DNA of 64,000 nucleotides, taken from Sutcliffiella deserti (lineage in GTDB: Bacteria; Bacillota; Bacilli; Bacillales; Bacillaceae_I). The stretch lies in assembly GCF_020037475.1 (NCBI RefSeq), contig NZ_JAIQDB010000010.1, forward strand, positions 20,888 through 84,887. Direction: 5' to 3'. The translations under genes were made by a program, and so were the position numbers. Numbering within the stretch: the stretch's first letter is position 1; the number at the start of each line of letters is the position of its first letter. The notes beneath the pieces were generated by a model. That model did not search any database. It was not told where the DNA came from and saw only the letters and a program-made list of their open reading frames with translations. Positions 19,160-28,951 of this stretch are shown one piece after another.

Positions 19160-19600
19160 ATGGCCGATATTCAAAATAAGATAGTTATCGAGAAACCGGT
19201 GGAAGAAGTATTTTCTTTTGCCTCTAATTTAGAGAATTCATCTAAAATCATGGCAAATGTGGTGGAAATAGAAAAATTAACGGATGGTCCGATAAACGTT
19301 GGATCCCGGTATAAAGAAACACGTGAAATACGCGGGAGAACGGCTTCATCGACCATTGAGTTTACAGAATACACGCCAAATAAAAGCTATGCAGTTAAAA
19401 GTGAAGCCAACGGGTTGAAGGTTGTGTATTATTATAACTTTCAGACGGTACCCGAGGGAACGAAGGTGGAATTCAAGGGTGACATCTATACATCAGGTCT
19501 TGTCATGAAGCTAACAAAACCTATCATCCGTAGAATCTTGAAAAAAGAAGATGCTGATCATTTAAAGCATCTGAAACGTGTATTAGAAGAAGGTTCTTAA
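19160..19600 (+). CDS. SRPBCC (START-like) family protein
   Basis: A 146-residue soluble protein with the polyketide-cyclase/SRPBCC pattern. It begins with KIVIEKPVEEVFSFASNLEN, then GSRYKETREIRG and a C-terminal long helix ending in HLKHLKRVLEE. The fold holds a hydrophobic cavity for lipids or other ligands. The ligand here is unknown. ATG at 19160 follows GAGGGAGG by 7 bp, and the longer upstream frame was rejected. A VanZ-family gene follows by 44 bp and is probably cotranscribed. Confidence 0.85.
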   Translation: MADIQNKIVIEKPVEEVFSFASNLENSSKIMANVVEIEKLTDGPINVGSRYKETREIRGRTASSTIEFTEYTPNKSYAVKSEANGLKVVYYYNFQTVPEGTKVEFKGDIYTSGLVMKLTKPIIRRILKKEDADHLKHLKRVLEEGS

Positions 19601-19644
19601 TACAATTTAGCATGAATGCAAATTCTCGAAAGGCAGGTGCAGAG

Positions 19645-20226
19645 ATGAAAAAGCTTATTGTTCCCTTAATCCTTACCTGCTTTGTTTTTCTATTTCTGAC
19701 CCCGTTGTTTCCGCAATTGGCTGCGAATCTCCATCCGATTGTACTGTTTGTTTTATTCTTCTGCATATTTGCTTTTGTTTTATGTATCTATTTGTACATC
19801 CGGAAATCTCATATTAGCATGTCATCTAGGTTAATCGCAGCAGGTTTCGTTATCTATACCTTGATGCTGCTTACACTATTGTTCTTCCGTCCAAACGAAC
19901 AGCAATATGATAGCTTTAATCTAATCCCTTTTGCTACGATCTCTCTTTTTCTTTCCGGTGAAATCGACTGGCTTGTTTCCTTCTATAATCTTGCTGCTAA
20001 TATTGCTCTGTTTATCCCTTATGGTATTCTATTGAAATGGCGGACCAATGCTATTCTCCTTCTTGTGATTGTGCCAATTCTAGTGATATCCACTATTGAA
20101 CTATCGCAATATATCACCAACCGAGGTAGCCTCGACATTGACGATCTACTCCTTAACACCCTCGGATTCCTAATTGGCTACACCCTAACCCCCATCTTCA
20201 AACAAATCATCCACCCGCACAAATAA
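19645..20226 (+). CDS. VanZ-family membrane protein
   Basis: A 193-residue protein with about five membrane segments. It shows VanZ-family features: RPNEQQYDSFNLIPF after the third helix, NLAANIALFIPYG, and a late SLDIDDLLLNTLGFLIGY motif. VanZ itself gives low teicoplanin resistance, and chromosomal members are mostly uncharacterised. The start at 19645 follows GGCAGGTG. It is followed by a terminator. Confidence 0.88.
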   Translation: MKKLIVPLILTCFVFLFLTPLFPQLAANLHPIVLFVLFFCIFAFVLCIYLYIRKSHISMSSRLIAAGFVIYTLMLLTLLFFRPNEQQYDSFNLIPFATISLFLSGEIDWLVSFYNLAANIALFIPYGILLKWRTNAILLLVIVPILVISTIELSQYITNRGSLDIDDLLLNTLGFLIGYTLTPIFKQIIHPHK

Positions 20227-20228
20227 AA

Positions 20229-20262
20229 AAGCATGCAGACCACTACAAAGGGTTGCATGCTT
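20229..20262 (+). terminator. Hairpin after the VanZ-family gene
   Basis: AAGCATGCA pairs with TGCATGCTT around an 18-nt loop right after the stop. The following T run is poor, so its strength is uncertain. Confidence 0.55.
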
Positions 20263-20271
20263 ACAGTTATT

Positions 20272-20298
20272 TCAAAAAGGGGCCCGGCCCCGTTTTCC
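20272..20298 (-). terminator. Terminator of the M14 peptidase gene
   Basis: On the minus strand AAAACGGGGCC pairs with GGCCCCTTTTT around a short centre, just past the peptidase stop. It shares the GGGGCC core with the hairpins at 11.05 kb and 62.98 kb. Confidence 0.75.
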
Positions 20299-20318
20299 AA
20301 TATAATCCAACACCAAGG

Positions 20319-23084
20319 CTACCTGCCGTTTTTCTCCTTCCCTTTTCCTTTGTCTTTCCCTTTCTGTTTTCCCTGCACTTCGTCAAGTAAGATTGCGTTA
20401 GCCAACAGGCGGTAGCTGTGTTCGGTGTGTGCACGGAATACTAAATCGTTTGCAAATAGTGTGATATTGGCCTCATCGATCGTTGTAGTGAATGCCGTTA
20501 CCTGTCCTTGCACTTGCTCTTTCCCTGGCCACCAGCCTGCTACAAAATAGTCTCCCGTATCTACAACTTGCGCCAGCACTTCTGCCCCTGCTGGAACGCC
20601 TGTAATCCAAGAGCCTGTAGTGTGATAGAACTTCTCTTCTGCACTATATCCGGAAGTGAGGATCGAATCTGCGTTCACGGAAGTCTTGAGCAGTCCTTCA
20701 TGGTAAAAGTTTGTTCGTGCAAAGCTGAATCCTTCTAACAGGTTAGCCTGTTGTACGGAATTTAGTGCTCGCCCTCCGATACCGATATAGGATTTACCCG
20801 CTAATATCGTTTCTTTATCAAACCTTCCACTATCATCAACAATAATGTCTGCTTCCTCGACACTAGTAATCTCAAACCCTAGTTGTTTTAACACAAAAAG
20901 ACTTACTCCGCTTCCAACGACTGCCACTTTCGGTGCTGCTTTAAGCTTTTCCACCCTTGATTTATTATCCAACTCTACCACCTCTAGATAGTAGTCATCT
21001 TTAATGGACAGTAAATCATTTCGTTTTACCACATAATCACCTTTGTTGTAGCCATTTCCGTTAGCGGTAGTAACGGATACTTCTTTTCCTGCTTGTAAAA
21101 GTTCATTTACTGCTTTAACGGCTTCGTTGTTACTATTTTTGATCACATAATGCCCTTTGTTTTTTGGCATTTCCGTTTGTGGATAGGCCACTTCTGTTAC
21201 TTCTGTTACTTCTGTTCCCACGCCTGCGAAAGCATCAGGGACACGGATTTCCTCTACGGTGAAGCCTCGAAGATCAGGGAAATTCACGACAATTGCATCG
21301 TACATATTATTCCAATCAGAAATGTCGTCGCCTTTATAAAGAACCGCATTGGCAAACCCTCGCTTTGCTTGCTTCATCGGTACAAGATAAGTACCCTTTG
21401 GATAGGTCACCCCTGCCACTTTTACAGCGGAAGTAGTCCTTTCCACCTTCACTCCATTACGCAGGAGATAATCGACCATCTCAGCGGCTTCCCATTTGTT
21501 CTTTTGAAGATCATGCATCGGTAAAACATAATAGTCAGGAAAGAAGTTTGCATTCTCTCCACGATCTCTTCCAATGGCAATGCCTTCCTGGTTTACAAGA
21601 TGCTCATCTACCGCTCGGTTATCTTCTCCTTCCACCCCTCGTTTAAAAAGCTCCAACTGCTGGGTGAAAAGCTCGTCCTTATTTTCCAATACAAAATTAA
21701 TTGCACCAAGTCCGGCATGAACCATCGCATATAGTGATTGCTGGTTCAAGCCTGGTACTTCAATGGTATGTCCAAGTGAACCATGAAGCATGGAGTAGAT
21801 TGCTGTATAAGCAGGGGTCATATCATCCCAGCCATTTTCATAGTCCAAATAAGGAATCGCATAAGAATCATAATCTGAATTAGCAATACCTGCCTGTCCC
21901 ATGGCATGCGCTTGATTTAACATATTATCTATTAATAAATCAAACTCAAAATTAGGATTATGCGGCGGTGTACACGGCTCTATCAAAAAATCACTCACAT
22001 ACCCGTGCAGATCCAAAAAGGACAAAGGAGACCACTTGGCAATCTCTTCGGTAACAACTACAGTTTCCTGTTGAGTTTGATAGGCATTATCTCTATTTAA
22101 GTCAAATCCATTACTATTTGCTCGTGTATTATGAACACGACCATCGGGGTTATTCGTAAAGTTAAACAAGAATATCGCATGGTCCAACGCTTCTTTTACG
22201 TCTAAGATGATTTCCTCTTCTTCCCCTTGCTCGTTTACGACGTTAAATGTAATTTCATCGTCTTCTGCCAACATACGCAATAGTTCTACCTGTGCATCTA
22301 CCCCTTCTACCTCATCAGGGTGGATGTTATTGAACCATATTGGTACCTGATAATCTCCGATGGTTCCATCCTCTATTTTCTTTAGCAGGCTTGCCGGATT
22401 CTCCAAGGCCTCAGGTAGTGTTTGATTCAAGTATTTGTCTACCGCTTCCTGGTTCTTCGCGAGCGTAATGAAATGGATCTCTCTTCCTTCATACGATTGC
22501 CCAAGAGATTTATACTCTATGAATCTATCATTTAATGCATTCGCTTCTTCGGTGATGTTGTCAAGTTCCGGTTTTAACTGGTCGTAGGTTAAGTATTCAT
22601 CGTACACATTATATGTAATCTGCTTACTTAAAACTTCACCTGTATTTTTATTCATAACACTTAACTTATAATCGCCTATAAATTCTGGATACAATACTCT
22701 GATTGATCTTGGGGCAAGGTTGTTTGTCCCATATAGAAGATCAAATTCGAGGGTGGCTTTTACAGTTGTGGAGCCTTCCACATAGGAGGGTGCTTCAGAG
22801 AAAGTTATTAGTTGAGCTCCTGTATACCCCTTATCCTTAGCATTATACATCTTCCACTCTTCTAATCTTTTGTCACCAAAGGTCCATTCCAGCTCATCTA
22901 AATCAACCTTTTCGCCGAAATCAAAGCTTATTTCCATTTCCCGTTTCTCCGTCATCGAAACCATCGAGATACTAGTTGATATTGTCTCTTCCACTGTTTC
23001 AGCCTGTGCTTCCTGCACTTGAGTCGCATAAGCCACTATCATCCATGCAGACAAAAAGGTGATTAACAAACTTCTTAACTTCAT
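20319..23084 (-). CDS. Secreted M14 family zinc carboxypeptidase
   Basis: A 921-residue exported peptidase. A signal peptide (about 1-28, ending near AEA) is followed by a beta-rich N-terminal domain and the M14 catalytic domain. Zinc ligands are His255 and Glu258 (HPDE) and His360 (DLHG). NPDGRVHNTRANSNGFDLNRDN-type substrate residues are at 312-333, and the general base is Glu442 (TIEVPG). A C-terminal half of unknown role ends in a Lys/Gly-rich tail of alternating GK pairs. The ATG follows AGGAG. It is monocistronic and likely scavenges amino acids from peptides outside the cell. Confidence 0.93.
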   Translation of the reverse strand: MKLRSLLITFLSAWMIVAYATQVQEAQAETVEETISTSISMVSMTEKREMEISFDFGEKVDLDELEWTFGDKRLEEWKMYNAKDKGYTGAQLITFSEAPSYVEGSTTVKATLEFDLLYGTNNLAPRSIRVLYPEFIGDYKLSVMNKNTGEVLSKQITYNVYDEYLTYDQLKPELDNITEEANALNDRFIEYKSLGQSYEGREIHFITLAKNQEAVDKYLNQTLPEALENPASLLKKIEDGTIGDYQVPIWFNNIHPDEVEGVDAQVELLRMLAEDDEITFNVVNEQGEEEEIILDVKEALDHAIFLFNFTNNPDGRVHNTRANSNGFDLNRDNAYQTQQETVVVTEEIAKWSPLSFLDLHGYVSDFLIEPCTPPHNPNFEFDLLIDNMLNQAHAMGQAGIANSDYDSYAIPYLDYENGWDDMTPAYTAIYSMLHGSLGHTIEVPGLNQQSLYAMVHAGLGAINFVLENKDELFTQQLELFKRGVEGEDNRAVDEHLVNQEGIAIGRDRGENANFFPDYYVLPMHDLQKNKWEAAEMVDYLLRNGVKVERTTSAVKVAGVTYPKGTYLVPMKQAKRGFANAVLYKGDDISDWNNMYDAIVVNFPDLRGFTVEEIRVPDAFAGVGTEVTEVTEVAYPQTEMPKNKGHYVIKNSNNEAVKAVNELLQAGKEVSVTTANGNGYNKGDYVVKRNDLLSIKDDYYLEVVELDNKSRVEKLKAAPKVAVVGSGVSLFVLKQLGFEITSVEEADIIVDDSGRFDKETILAGKSYIGIGGRALNSVQQANLLEGFSFARTNFYHEGLLKTSVNADSILTSGYSAEEKFYHTTGSWITGVPAGAEVLAQVVDTGDYFVAGWWPGKEQVQGQVTAFTTTIDEANITLFANDLVFRAHTEHSYRLLANAILLDEVQGKQKGKDKGKGKEKNGR

Positions 23085-23260
23085 TCCACCATCTCCTAAT
23101 AATTATTACTTATAATGAATATTTATACCATAAAACTTCGAAATCCGGAAGAGATTTTTAAAAGTTTAAATATTATAAAATCTCTCTATAAAAAACCCTA
23201 CTAATTGTTTTGAGGTTTGGATAGAGACGATTGGGGGAATTTTTTTCCTACAAAAGCACG

Positions 23261-23296
23261 AAAAAGGACTACTTTAAGTTAAGTAGCCCTTCTTTC
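23261..23296 (-). terminator. Terminator of the nitroreductase-family gene
   Basis: On the minus strand GGGCTACTT pairs with AAGTAGTCC around a 6-7-nt loop and is followed by TTTTT. Confidence 0.82.
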
Positions 23297-23319
23297 TACC
23301 TATCGATTCTCAAAATAGA

Positions 23320-24069
23320 TCACTTTCTTGCCAGCCCGCTTTTTTCAACAAATCCCTTCATTTCCATCCGTTTCGGTTCCTTTAGCATATTTGCCATCTG
23401 GCTTGTCCAGGTGTCTGAGCGCTTTCCACTGGTACGGGTATGATAATAGGCTGATATTGTCTCATTGTATTCTTGCAGCTGTTTTTGATAGCTCCCCTTG
23501 TCTGTATTGTATACTTCTTCATGATAAACATTTGTATATGGCAAACGGGGTTTCACATCTGTTTGCTGTGCTGGATACCCTACAGCGAGTCCAAACAGGG
23601 GAATTGCATGGCTTGGTATCTCTAATAATTCTGCGACTTTTTCCATATTATTTCTTAGTCCGCCGATATAACAAATCCCAAGTCCCATCGATTCTGCTGC
23701 AATAGAGGCATTTTGTGCCGCTAAAGAAGCATCAATTGTCGCCACGATAAATTTTTCCATGCTTTCAATTGAACCTTTTACTTCTGTATTTTCTATTTCA
23801 CCAATATGTTCATGGCGGTGCAAATCTGCGCAAAAAATGAAAAAATGGCCATTGTCTTCTACATAGGGTTGGTTTCCTGCTAGCTCTGCCAAGCGCTTTT
23901 TCTTCTCTTTATTTTTCACTCCAATAATGGAATAAGCTTGAATAAAGCTTGAGGTGGAGGCGGCTTGTGCGCATTCCACGATCATTTTTATCTGTTCGTC
24001 TGTTAACGGTTTATCCTCAAACTTACGAATAGAACGGTGCTGCAGGATGGTTTCAATGGTTGTATTCAA
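23320..24069 (-). CDS. NADPH-dependent FMN oxidoreductase, NfrA family
   Basis: A 249-residue flavoprotein of the NfsA/NfrA nitroreductase group, the same length as B. subtilis YcnD/NfrA2. The FMN-phosphate motif HRSIRKFEDKPL is at 12-23, GLGICYIGGLRNN is central, and the family's GLAVGYPA...KPRLP loop follows. Such enzymes reduce flavins, quinones and nitro compounds with NADPH. AAGGAGG is present upstream of the ATG. It stands alone between the peptidase and the BCCT transporter. Confidence 0.92.
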   Translation of the reverse strand: MNTTIETILQHRSIRKFEDKPLTDEQIKMIVECAQAASTSSFIQAYSIIGVKNKEKKKRLAELAGNQPYVEDNGHFFIFCADLHRHEHIGEIENTEVKGSIESMEKFIVATIDASLAAQNASIAAESMGLGICYIGGLRNNMEKVAELLEIPSHAIPLFGLAVGYPAQQTDVKPRLPYTNVYHEEVYNTDKGSYQKQLQEYNETISAYYHTRTSGKRSDTWTSQMANMLKEPKRMEMKGFVEKSGLARK

Positions 24070-24276
24070 AATAAATCCTCCTTGATTATCATTCTTTCTT
24101 CTATTTAAGCAGGTAAAGAGCCGAAATTCCAGAAGGAGACCTTAATGTTTTGCACTTCTGGGGTTTTATTACATTAGCATAACAATTAATCTAGTAAAAA
24201 GGAGTAGAACACTCGGAATTAGGGAATACTTAAGTGACGCTTTTTTACATACATAAATTTTAAGGGGAGAATGTTA

Positions 24277-25785
24277 GTGAAGAATCTTGGGATTGTTTTT
24301 TGGTTTTCTGCCATTGTAATTGGTTTATTAGTTTTAATTGGAGCAGTTGCACCTGATGCATTTGAGGCTGTGGCTGGTGAAATTTTTAATTTTACGACCT
24401 ATGCTTTTGGCTGGCTTTATTTACTTGCAGTCTTATTTTTTGTACTATTTTGTATTATTTTAGCTTTGTCCAAATATGGACGCATTCGTTTAGGAAAAGA
24501 CGAGGATCGACCGGAGTTTTCTTTCTTCACTTGGGTAGGGATGTTATTTAGTGCAGGCTTTGGTATTGGGTTAGTATTCTGGGGAATCGCCGAGCCAATG
24601 AGTCACTTTTTCACTCCACCGAGAGAGTCGATTGATGCTTTAGGAAATGAAGCTGCTCGAACGGCCATGCAATATTCCTTTTTTCACTGGGGTTTAAGTC
24701 AATGGTCCGTGTTCACTGTTGTCGGCCTCGCCATAGGTTATTTTCAATTCCGTAAAAAAGAGGATGGCCTTATCTCCACTACGCTAAATCCTATTATTGG
24801 AACTGGTAAGAAGGGCTACATAAGAAAGCCGATTGATATTTTGGCAGTAATCGCTACCGTTATGGGTGTGGCAACCTCACTTGGTTTAGGAATTTTACAA
24901 ATTAACGGCGGACTTAATGTTGTTTTCGGTATTCCAAGTAACGCAACTGTTCAGCTGATCATTATTTTCGTGCTACTTGTCCTGTACTTAGTTTCTACTA
25001 CAACAGGAATTGAAAGAGGAATAAAATATTTGAGTAATTTAAATCTTTCTTTAGCTCTATTACTCATGCTTTTTGTCTTTATTGCAGGTCCGACAGTGTT
25101 TATTTTAAATACCTTCACGCTTGGAATTGGGGATTATATTTCTACGTTCTTTGATACTAGTCTTCGATTAACGCCATACAGGGGCGGAACCTGGATACAA
25201 GATTGGACAATATTCTATTGGGCCTGGGCCATTGCATGGTCTCCTTTTGTTGGCGCCTTTATCGCCCGCGTATCAAGAGGACGGACGATCCGGGAGTTTG
25301 TATTGGGTGTGCTTATCATCCCTCCGCTGATTGCGCTTTTCTGGATTGCAGTCTTTGGCGGAACGGCTCTCCATTTTGACCTATTTGGTGGAACACAAAT
25401 TGCCCAAGCAGTTGATAAAGATATTACTTCTGCATTATTTGCTACCTTTGCAGAGCTTCCATTCACTTTTATCGTATCACTGCTTTCTATTTTGCTTATT
25501 TTCACCTTTTTAATTACCTCCGCCGATTCAGCGACCTATATATTAGGAACGATGACTTCGGGTGGAAGCATGCATCCTCCATTGTTATTGCGAGTAGTGT
25601 GGGGAACATTGATGGCCGGAATTGCCGCTGTACTTTTATTGGCAAGCGGACTTGGCGGCCTTCAAACGGCATCTCTCATTTCTGCCCTGCCATTTACAAT
25701 AATCCTGCTTGTAATTTGTTTTGCTTTAGTCAAAGCCTTGCGAAAAGAACCTGGCATGGCTCCTAAAAAGGGAATTGAAAAATAA
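24277..25785 (+). CDS. BCCT family transporter, OpuD-like (glycine betaine/choline type)
   Basis: A 502-residue membrane carrier with 12 predicted helices, related to B. subtilis OpuD, which takes up glycine betaine for osmoprotection. Family motifs include SAGFGIGLVFWGIAEPMSHF and HWGLSQWSVF. The Trp-rich WTIFYWAWAIAWSPFVGAF segment near 318-336 is followed by RGRTIREF. A GTG at 24277 has AAGGGG 9 bp upstream. An ATG two codons earlier is too close to that site. Substrate specificity is inferred from family only. A perfect terminator follows. Confidence 0.92.
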   Translation: MKNLGIVFWFSAIVIGLLVLIGAVAPDAFEAVAGEIFNFTTYAFGWLYLLAVLFFVLFCIILALSKYGRIRLGKDEDRPEFSFFTWVGMLFSAGFGIGLVFWGIAEPMSHFFTPPRESIDALGNEAARTAMQYSFFHWGLSQWSVFTVVGLAIGYFQFRKKEDGLISTTLNPIIGTGKKGYIRKPIDILAVIATVMGVATSLGLGILQINGGLNVVFGIPSNATVQLIIIFVLLVLYLVSTTTGIERGIKYLSNLNLSLALLLMLFVFIAGPTVFILNTFTLGIGDYISTFFDTSLRLTPYRGGTWIQDWTIFYWAWAIAWSPFVGAFIARVSRGRTIREFVLGVLIIPPLIALFWIAVFGGTALHFDLFGGTQIAQAVDKDITSALFATFAELPFTFIVSLLSILLIFTFLITSADSATYILGTMTSGGSMHPPLLLRVVWGTLMAGIAAVLLLASGLGGLQTASLISALPFTIILLVICFALVKALRKEPGMAPKKGIEK

Positions 25786-25792
25786 TCTTTTG

Positions 25793-25823
25793 ACACCTTC
25801 TACTTATAGAGGGTGTTTTTTTT
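25793..25823 (+). terminator. Terminator after the BCCT transporter gene
   Basis: A 10-bp stem (ACACCTTCTA with TAGAGGGTGT, one G-U pair), loop CTTA, then eight Ts. Confidence 0.92.
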
Positions 25824-25892
25824 GGACTACCTTTTAAACAGAGCGAATATAGTTTTAGTAGGTTGACCAATAAGTAGGAGGGGGAATGTATT

Positions 25893-27218
25893 GTGAAGAG
25901 GGTAATATCTTTTTTCAACCGCGTGATGCAGCGCTATCTGCCTGACCCATTTTTATTTGTCATCATTCTTACATTTGTTGTTTTTGCCTTAGGTCTCATA
26001 TTTACCGACAGCGGTCCATCTGATATGGTCAAGCACTGGGGCGGAGGGTTTTGGGGGTTACTTGCCTTCTCGATGCAGATGGTTCTTGTGCTTGTAACAG
26101 GTCATGTGCTTGCGAGCAGTCCTATTTTCAAAAAACTCCTGGGTTCTTTAGCATCTACTGCAAAAACTCCTGGCTCGGCTATCATCATTGTTACTATTGT
26201 CTCGATAATAGCAAGCTGGATTAACTGGGGCTTCGGCCTGGTCATTGGTGCTCTATTTGCAAAAGAACTGGCAAAACGCGTAGTGAACGTCGATTACCGG
26301 CTTTTAATTGCAAGCGCTTACAGTGGATTTATTGTCTGGCATGGAGGGTTTTCCGGATCCATCCCGCTTACCATTGCAACAGATGGACATTTTGCAGAAA
26401 ATCTTATTGGAGTCATCGCGACGGATCAGACCATCTTTGCTCCCTTTAACTTAGCAATAATTGCAGCATTGTTCATTACTCTACCACTGCTGAACCGTTT
26501 TATGATGCCTTCTAAGAAGGAGACCGTTACAGTGGATCCTTCCATCTTAACGGAGGCTTCGAACTCACAGGTCAAGTCAGTTGATCGTTCAAAACTAACA
26601 CCCGCTGAACGTTTGGAAAATAGTTGGATTGTCTCCTTGGTTATTTCTGTTATGGGCTTATTTTTCTTATTCTTCTATTTTGCAGACAGTGGCTTTAAGC
26701 TAAATTTAGACATAGTTAACTTCTTATTCCTATTTCTTGGTATTCTTTTTCATTGGCGTCCAAAGCATTTCCTTGAAGCTGTAACGAACGCTGTCAAAGG
26801 AGCGAGCGGCATTATTCTACAGTTCCCTTTTTATGCCGGAATTATGGGGATGATGACTGCTTCAGGGTTAGCATTAGTGATGTCCGAGGCCTTCGTCAAT
26901 ATATCCAATGAACATACTTTTCACTTTTTTGCCTTCTTAAGTGCAGGGATAGTAAACTTCTTTGTACCATCTGGTGGTGGACAATGGGCGGTTCAAGCAC
27001 CCGTTATGCTTGAGGCAGCACAAACACTTAATGTGTCGGTTGCCAAGACTGCAATGGCTGTTGCATGGGGAGATGCTTGGACTAACTTGATTCAACCTTT
27101 CTGGGCTTTACCTGCGCTTGCGATTGCCGGCTTAAAAGCAAAAGATATTATGGGCTTCTGTGTGATTGTGTTATTTATTAGCGGAATTGTCATTTCCTTG
27201 GCATTCTTGTTATTGTAA
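25893..27218 (+). CDS. Short-chain fatty acid transporter, AtoE family
   Basis: A 441-residue polytopic membrane protein of the AtoE/TIGR00366 type. It starts with RYLPDPFLFVIILTFVVF, with conserved KHWGGGFWGLL and SWINWGFGLVIGALFAKE. The central HGGFSGSIPL and the late PSGGGQWAVQAP and WGDAWTNLIQPFWALP motifs are present. Family members take up short-chain fatty acids such as acetoacetate or butyrate. No thiolase or CoA-transferase gene is adjacent, so the substrate is open. GTG at 25893 follows AGGAGGGG by 8 bp. Confidence 0.9.
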   Translation: MKRVISFFNRVMQRYLPDPFLFVIILTFVVFALGLIFTDSGPSDMVKHWGGGFWGLLAFSMQMVLVLVTGHVLASSPIFKKLLGSLASTAKTPGSAIIIVTIVSIIASWINWGFGLVIGALFAKELAKRVVNVDYRLLIASAYSGFIVWHGGFSGSIPLTIATDGHFAENLIGVIATDQTIFAPFNLAIIAALFITLPLLNRFMMPSKKETVTVDPSILTEASNSQVKSVDRSKLTPAERLENSWIVSLVISVMGLFFLFFYFADSGFKLNLDIVNFLFLFLGILFHWRPKHFLEAVTNAVKGASGIILQFPFYAGIMGMMTASGLALVMSEAFVNISNEHTFHFFAFLSAGIVNFFVPSGGGQWAVQAPVMLEAAQTLNVSVAKTAMAVAWGDAWTNLIQPFWALPALAIAGLKAKDIMGFCVIVLFISGIVISLAFLLL

Positions 27219-27369
27219 CGAGAGTTGGTGCGTGGGGGACTTTATACTGAAGTTCTTGAGAATTTCGGAATATCCCCCCCTATTTTGTTGAATTTTTTAA
27301 TAGGAATTCGGGTATTTAAACGGACGGGGCTGTAAAAGTGGCTTATAAACTGCGGTCTTCCGGTGTTGC

Positions 27370-27485
27370 GTACCACTTCTAGGGACTTGTGCACGGAACT
27401 CGGTTTTTTCGTACCACTTCTCGAAACTTGCGCACGGAACTCGATTTTTTCGTACCACTTCTCGAAATTTGCGCACGGAACGCTT
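27370..27485. repeat. Tandem repeat, 41-bp period, about three units
   Basis: GTACCACTTCT starts units at 27370, 27411 and 27452, exactly 41 bp apart. Each continues with a CTTGNGCACGGAAC block and, in the first two, a TCGNTTTTTTC tail. Confidence 0.88.
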
Positions 27486-27734
27486 TTCTCCATATCTCCT
27501 GCACAAAGCACCAGGATATGATGCCGCTTCTTCAGGGGCTGCACGGCTGATTTCTTCCACAAATTCTATTTTCGCGTTTCATTTTATGGGAAGCAATTGA
27601 CTGTTGAAAACACTTGTAAGGAATTTTACACATATTAAGGACTTGACTCGGACGAGGAGGTAAAGTAGTGCTTATCACTTACCTTGCGCTAAAAAGGGGG
27701 GAAAAGCAGCTTTATCTCACTACTTTTCGTAATC

Positions 27735-27840
27735 TATCTAACAACTTCTCTAATTTCATCTAACAACTTTGGTCAAGTTATCTAACAACTTTCATGATTC
27801 ATCTGACATCTTTCAAGATTTATCTAACAAGTTACGGTAA
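27735..27840. repeat. Tandem repeat, 21-22-bp period, five units
   Basis: The core ATCTAACAACTT recurs at 27735, 27757, 27779, 27800 and 27821, with variable 9-10-bp spacers. The unit length is like that of the 10.9-kb repeat, but the sequence differs. Confidence 0.82.
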
Positions 27841-27895
27841 TCAACAGATGCCACACATCCTTGTTGATAGCTGAGAAATCCCTCCCACAACAAAC

Positions 27896-28843
27896 TTATT
27901 GTTCTAAAATCGCCTTTACCTGAGCTAAAGTCGGCAATGCTGTCATCGCGCCCTTTTCCGATGCTGCAAGCCCACCCGATACACTTGCAAAGGTTGCCAT
28001 CTCAGCTGCTTCCTCTAGCGTGATGCTATCTATTGAGCCACTCCGTTCATGGATGCAGTGAAGGATACCAGATACATAGGCATCGCCTGCACCAGTGGTA
28101 TCAACGGCGTTCACCTTGCGAGCAGGGATATGTCTGTTGCCTTCTTTTGTGAAAACATAGCTTCCTTCTGAACCGAGTGTGACCAGGGTAAAAGGAATCT
28201 CGTGCGGATCAAGCAGCTGCACGCCCTTTACAATATCTGTTTCTCCTGTAAGGAACTCCAGCTCTTCTTCTGAAATCTTCAAGACATCGGCGTAGGAAAG
28301 CATCGAGGTGATTGCTGCTTTTGCATTTTCCGCATTATCCCATAAACCCAGTCGCAAGTTAGGATCGTAGGATACCACTAACCCGTTTTCCTTTGCTAGT
28401 TTAACAGCCTTGATTGTCGCACTTCTAGAAGGGTCGCTAATTAAGGAAATGGAACCAAAATGAAGTACTTTATGTTGTGTAAAAAGCAATTCGTCGATTT
28501 CCTTTTCATCTAGAAAACGGTCTGCACTTGGATTTATATAAAAATCAAAGCTTCGTTCTCCATCCTTACCTAATGTAACGAAAACGGCACCTGTTCGAAT
28601 ATCATCCGTCAGCATCAAATGATTTGTATCTACACCAAAATCGATTAAGGTCTCTTTTAGAAAGATACCTAGTACATCGTTCCCTACTTTACCGATAAAA
28701 GTAGAGGGTGTTTCCAGACGCGCCACTCCCACTGCCACATTGGCAGGTGCTCCGCCAGGACTTTTATGGTATGTTAAATTGTCATTATCGAGGGGGATAA
28801 AGTCAATTAACGCCTCTCCTAAAGAAATTATGCCCTTTTTCAA
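27896..28843 (-). CDS. PfkB family sugar kinase (fructokinase-like)
   Basis: A 315-residue ribokinase-family kinase. GGAPANVAVGVARL near residue 30 binds sugar. The C-terminal DTTGAGDAYVSGI motif supplies the anion hole and catalytic Asp. The overall pattern resembles fructokinases such as B. subtilis YdjE. The substrate sugar is not certain. It lies 108 bp downstream of the EIIA-Glc gene on the same strand, so the two may be cotranscribed and linked to sugar uptake. Confidence 0.88.
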   Translation of the reverse strand: MKKGIISLGEALIDFIPLDNDNLTYHKSPGGAPANVAVGVARLETPSTFIGKVGNDVLGIFLKETLIDFGVDTNHLMLTDDIRTGAVFVTLGKDGERSFDFYINPSADRFLDEKEIDELLFTQHKVLHFGSISLISDPSRSATIKAVKLAKENGLVVSYDPNLRLGLWDNAENAKAAITSMLSYADVLKISEEELEFLTGETDIVKGVQLLDPHEIPFTLVTLGSEGSYVFTKEGNRHIPARKVNAVDTTGAGDAYVSGILHCIHERSGSIDSITLEEAAEMATFASVSGGLAASEKGAMTALPTLAQVKAILEQ

Positions 28844-28951
28844 TCCAATCGTCCTCCTTCTCGGTTGTTGCCTAGAGCCTTATTATATCGAAAATAAAAG
28901 CCCATACCAACTGTATGAACCAAAGAGCAGAGGGGACTGTCGGACATAGAT

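Larger units (their letters stand above)
27219..27895. other. Gene-free 677-bp region with two minisatellites
   Basis: Between the AtoE-type gene and the sugar kinase I find no convincing gene. The open minus-strand frames at 27242-27562 exist because of the 41-bp repeat they cross. The region contains a 41-bp and a 22-bp tandem repeat, listed separately. Confidence 0.7.

Noticed and set aside
27242..27562. 87- and 106-residue minus-strand ORFs
   Set aside because: They read through the 41-bp tandem repeat, giving repeated peptide segments, with no ribosome site.
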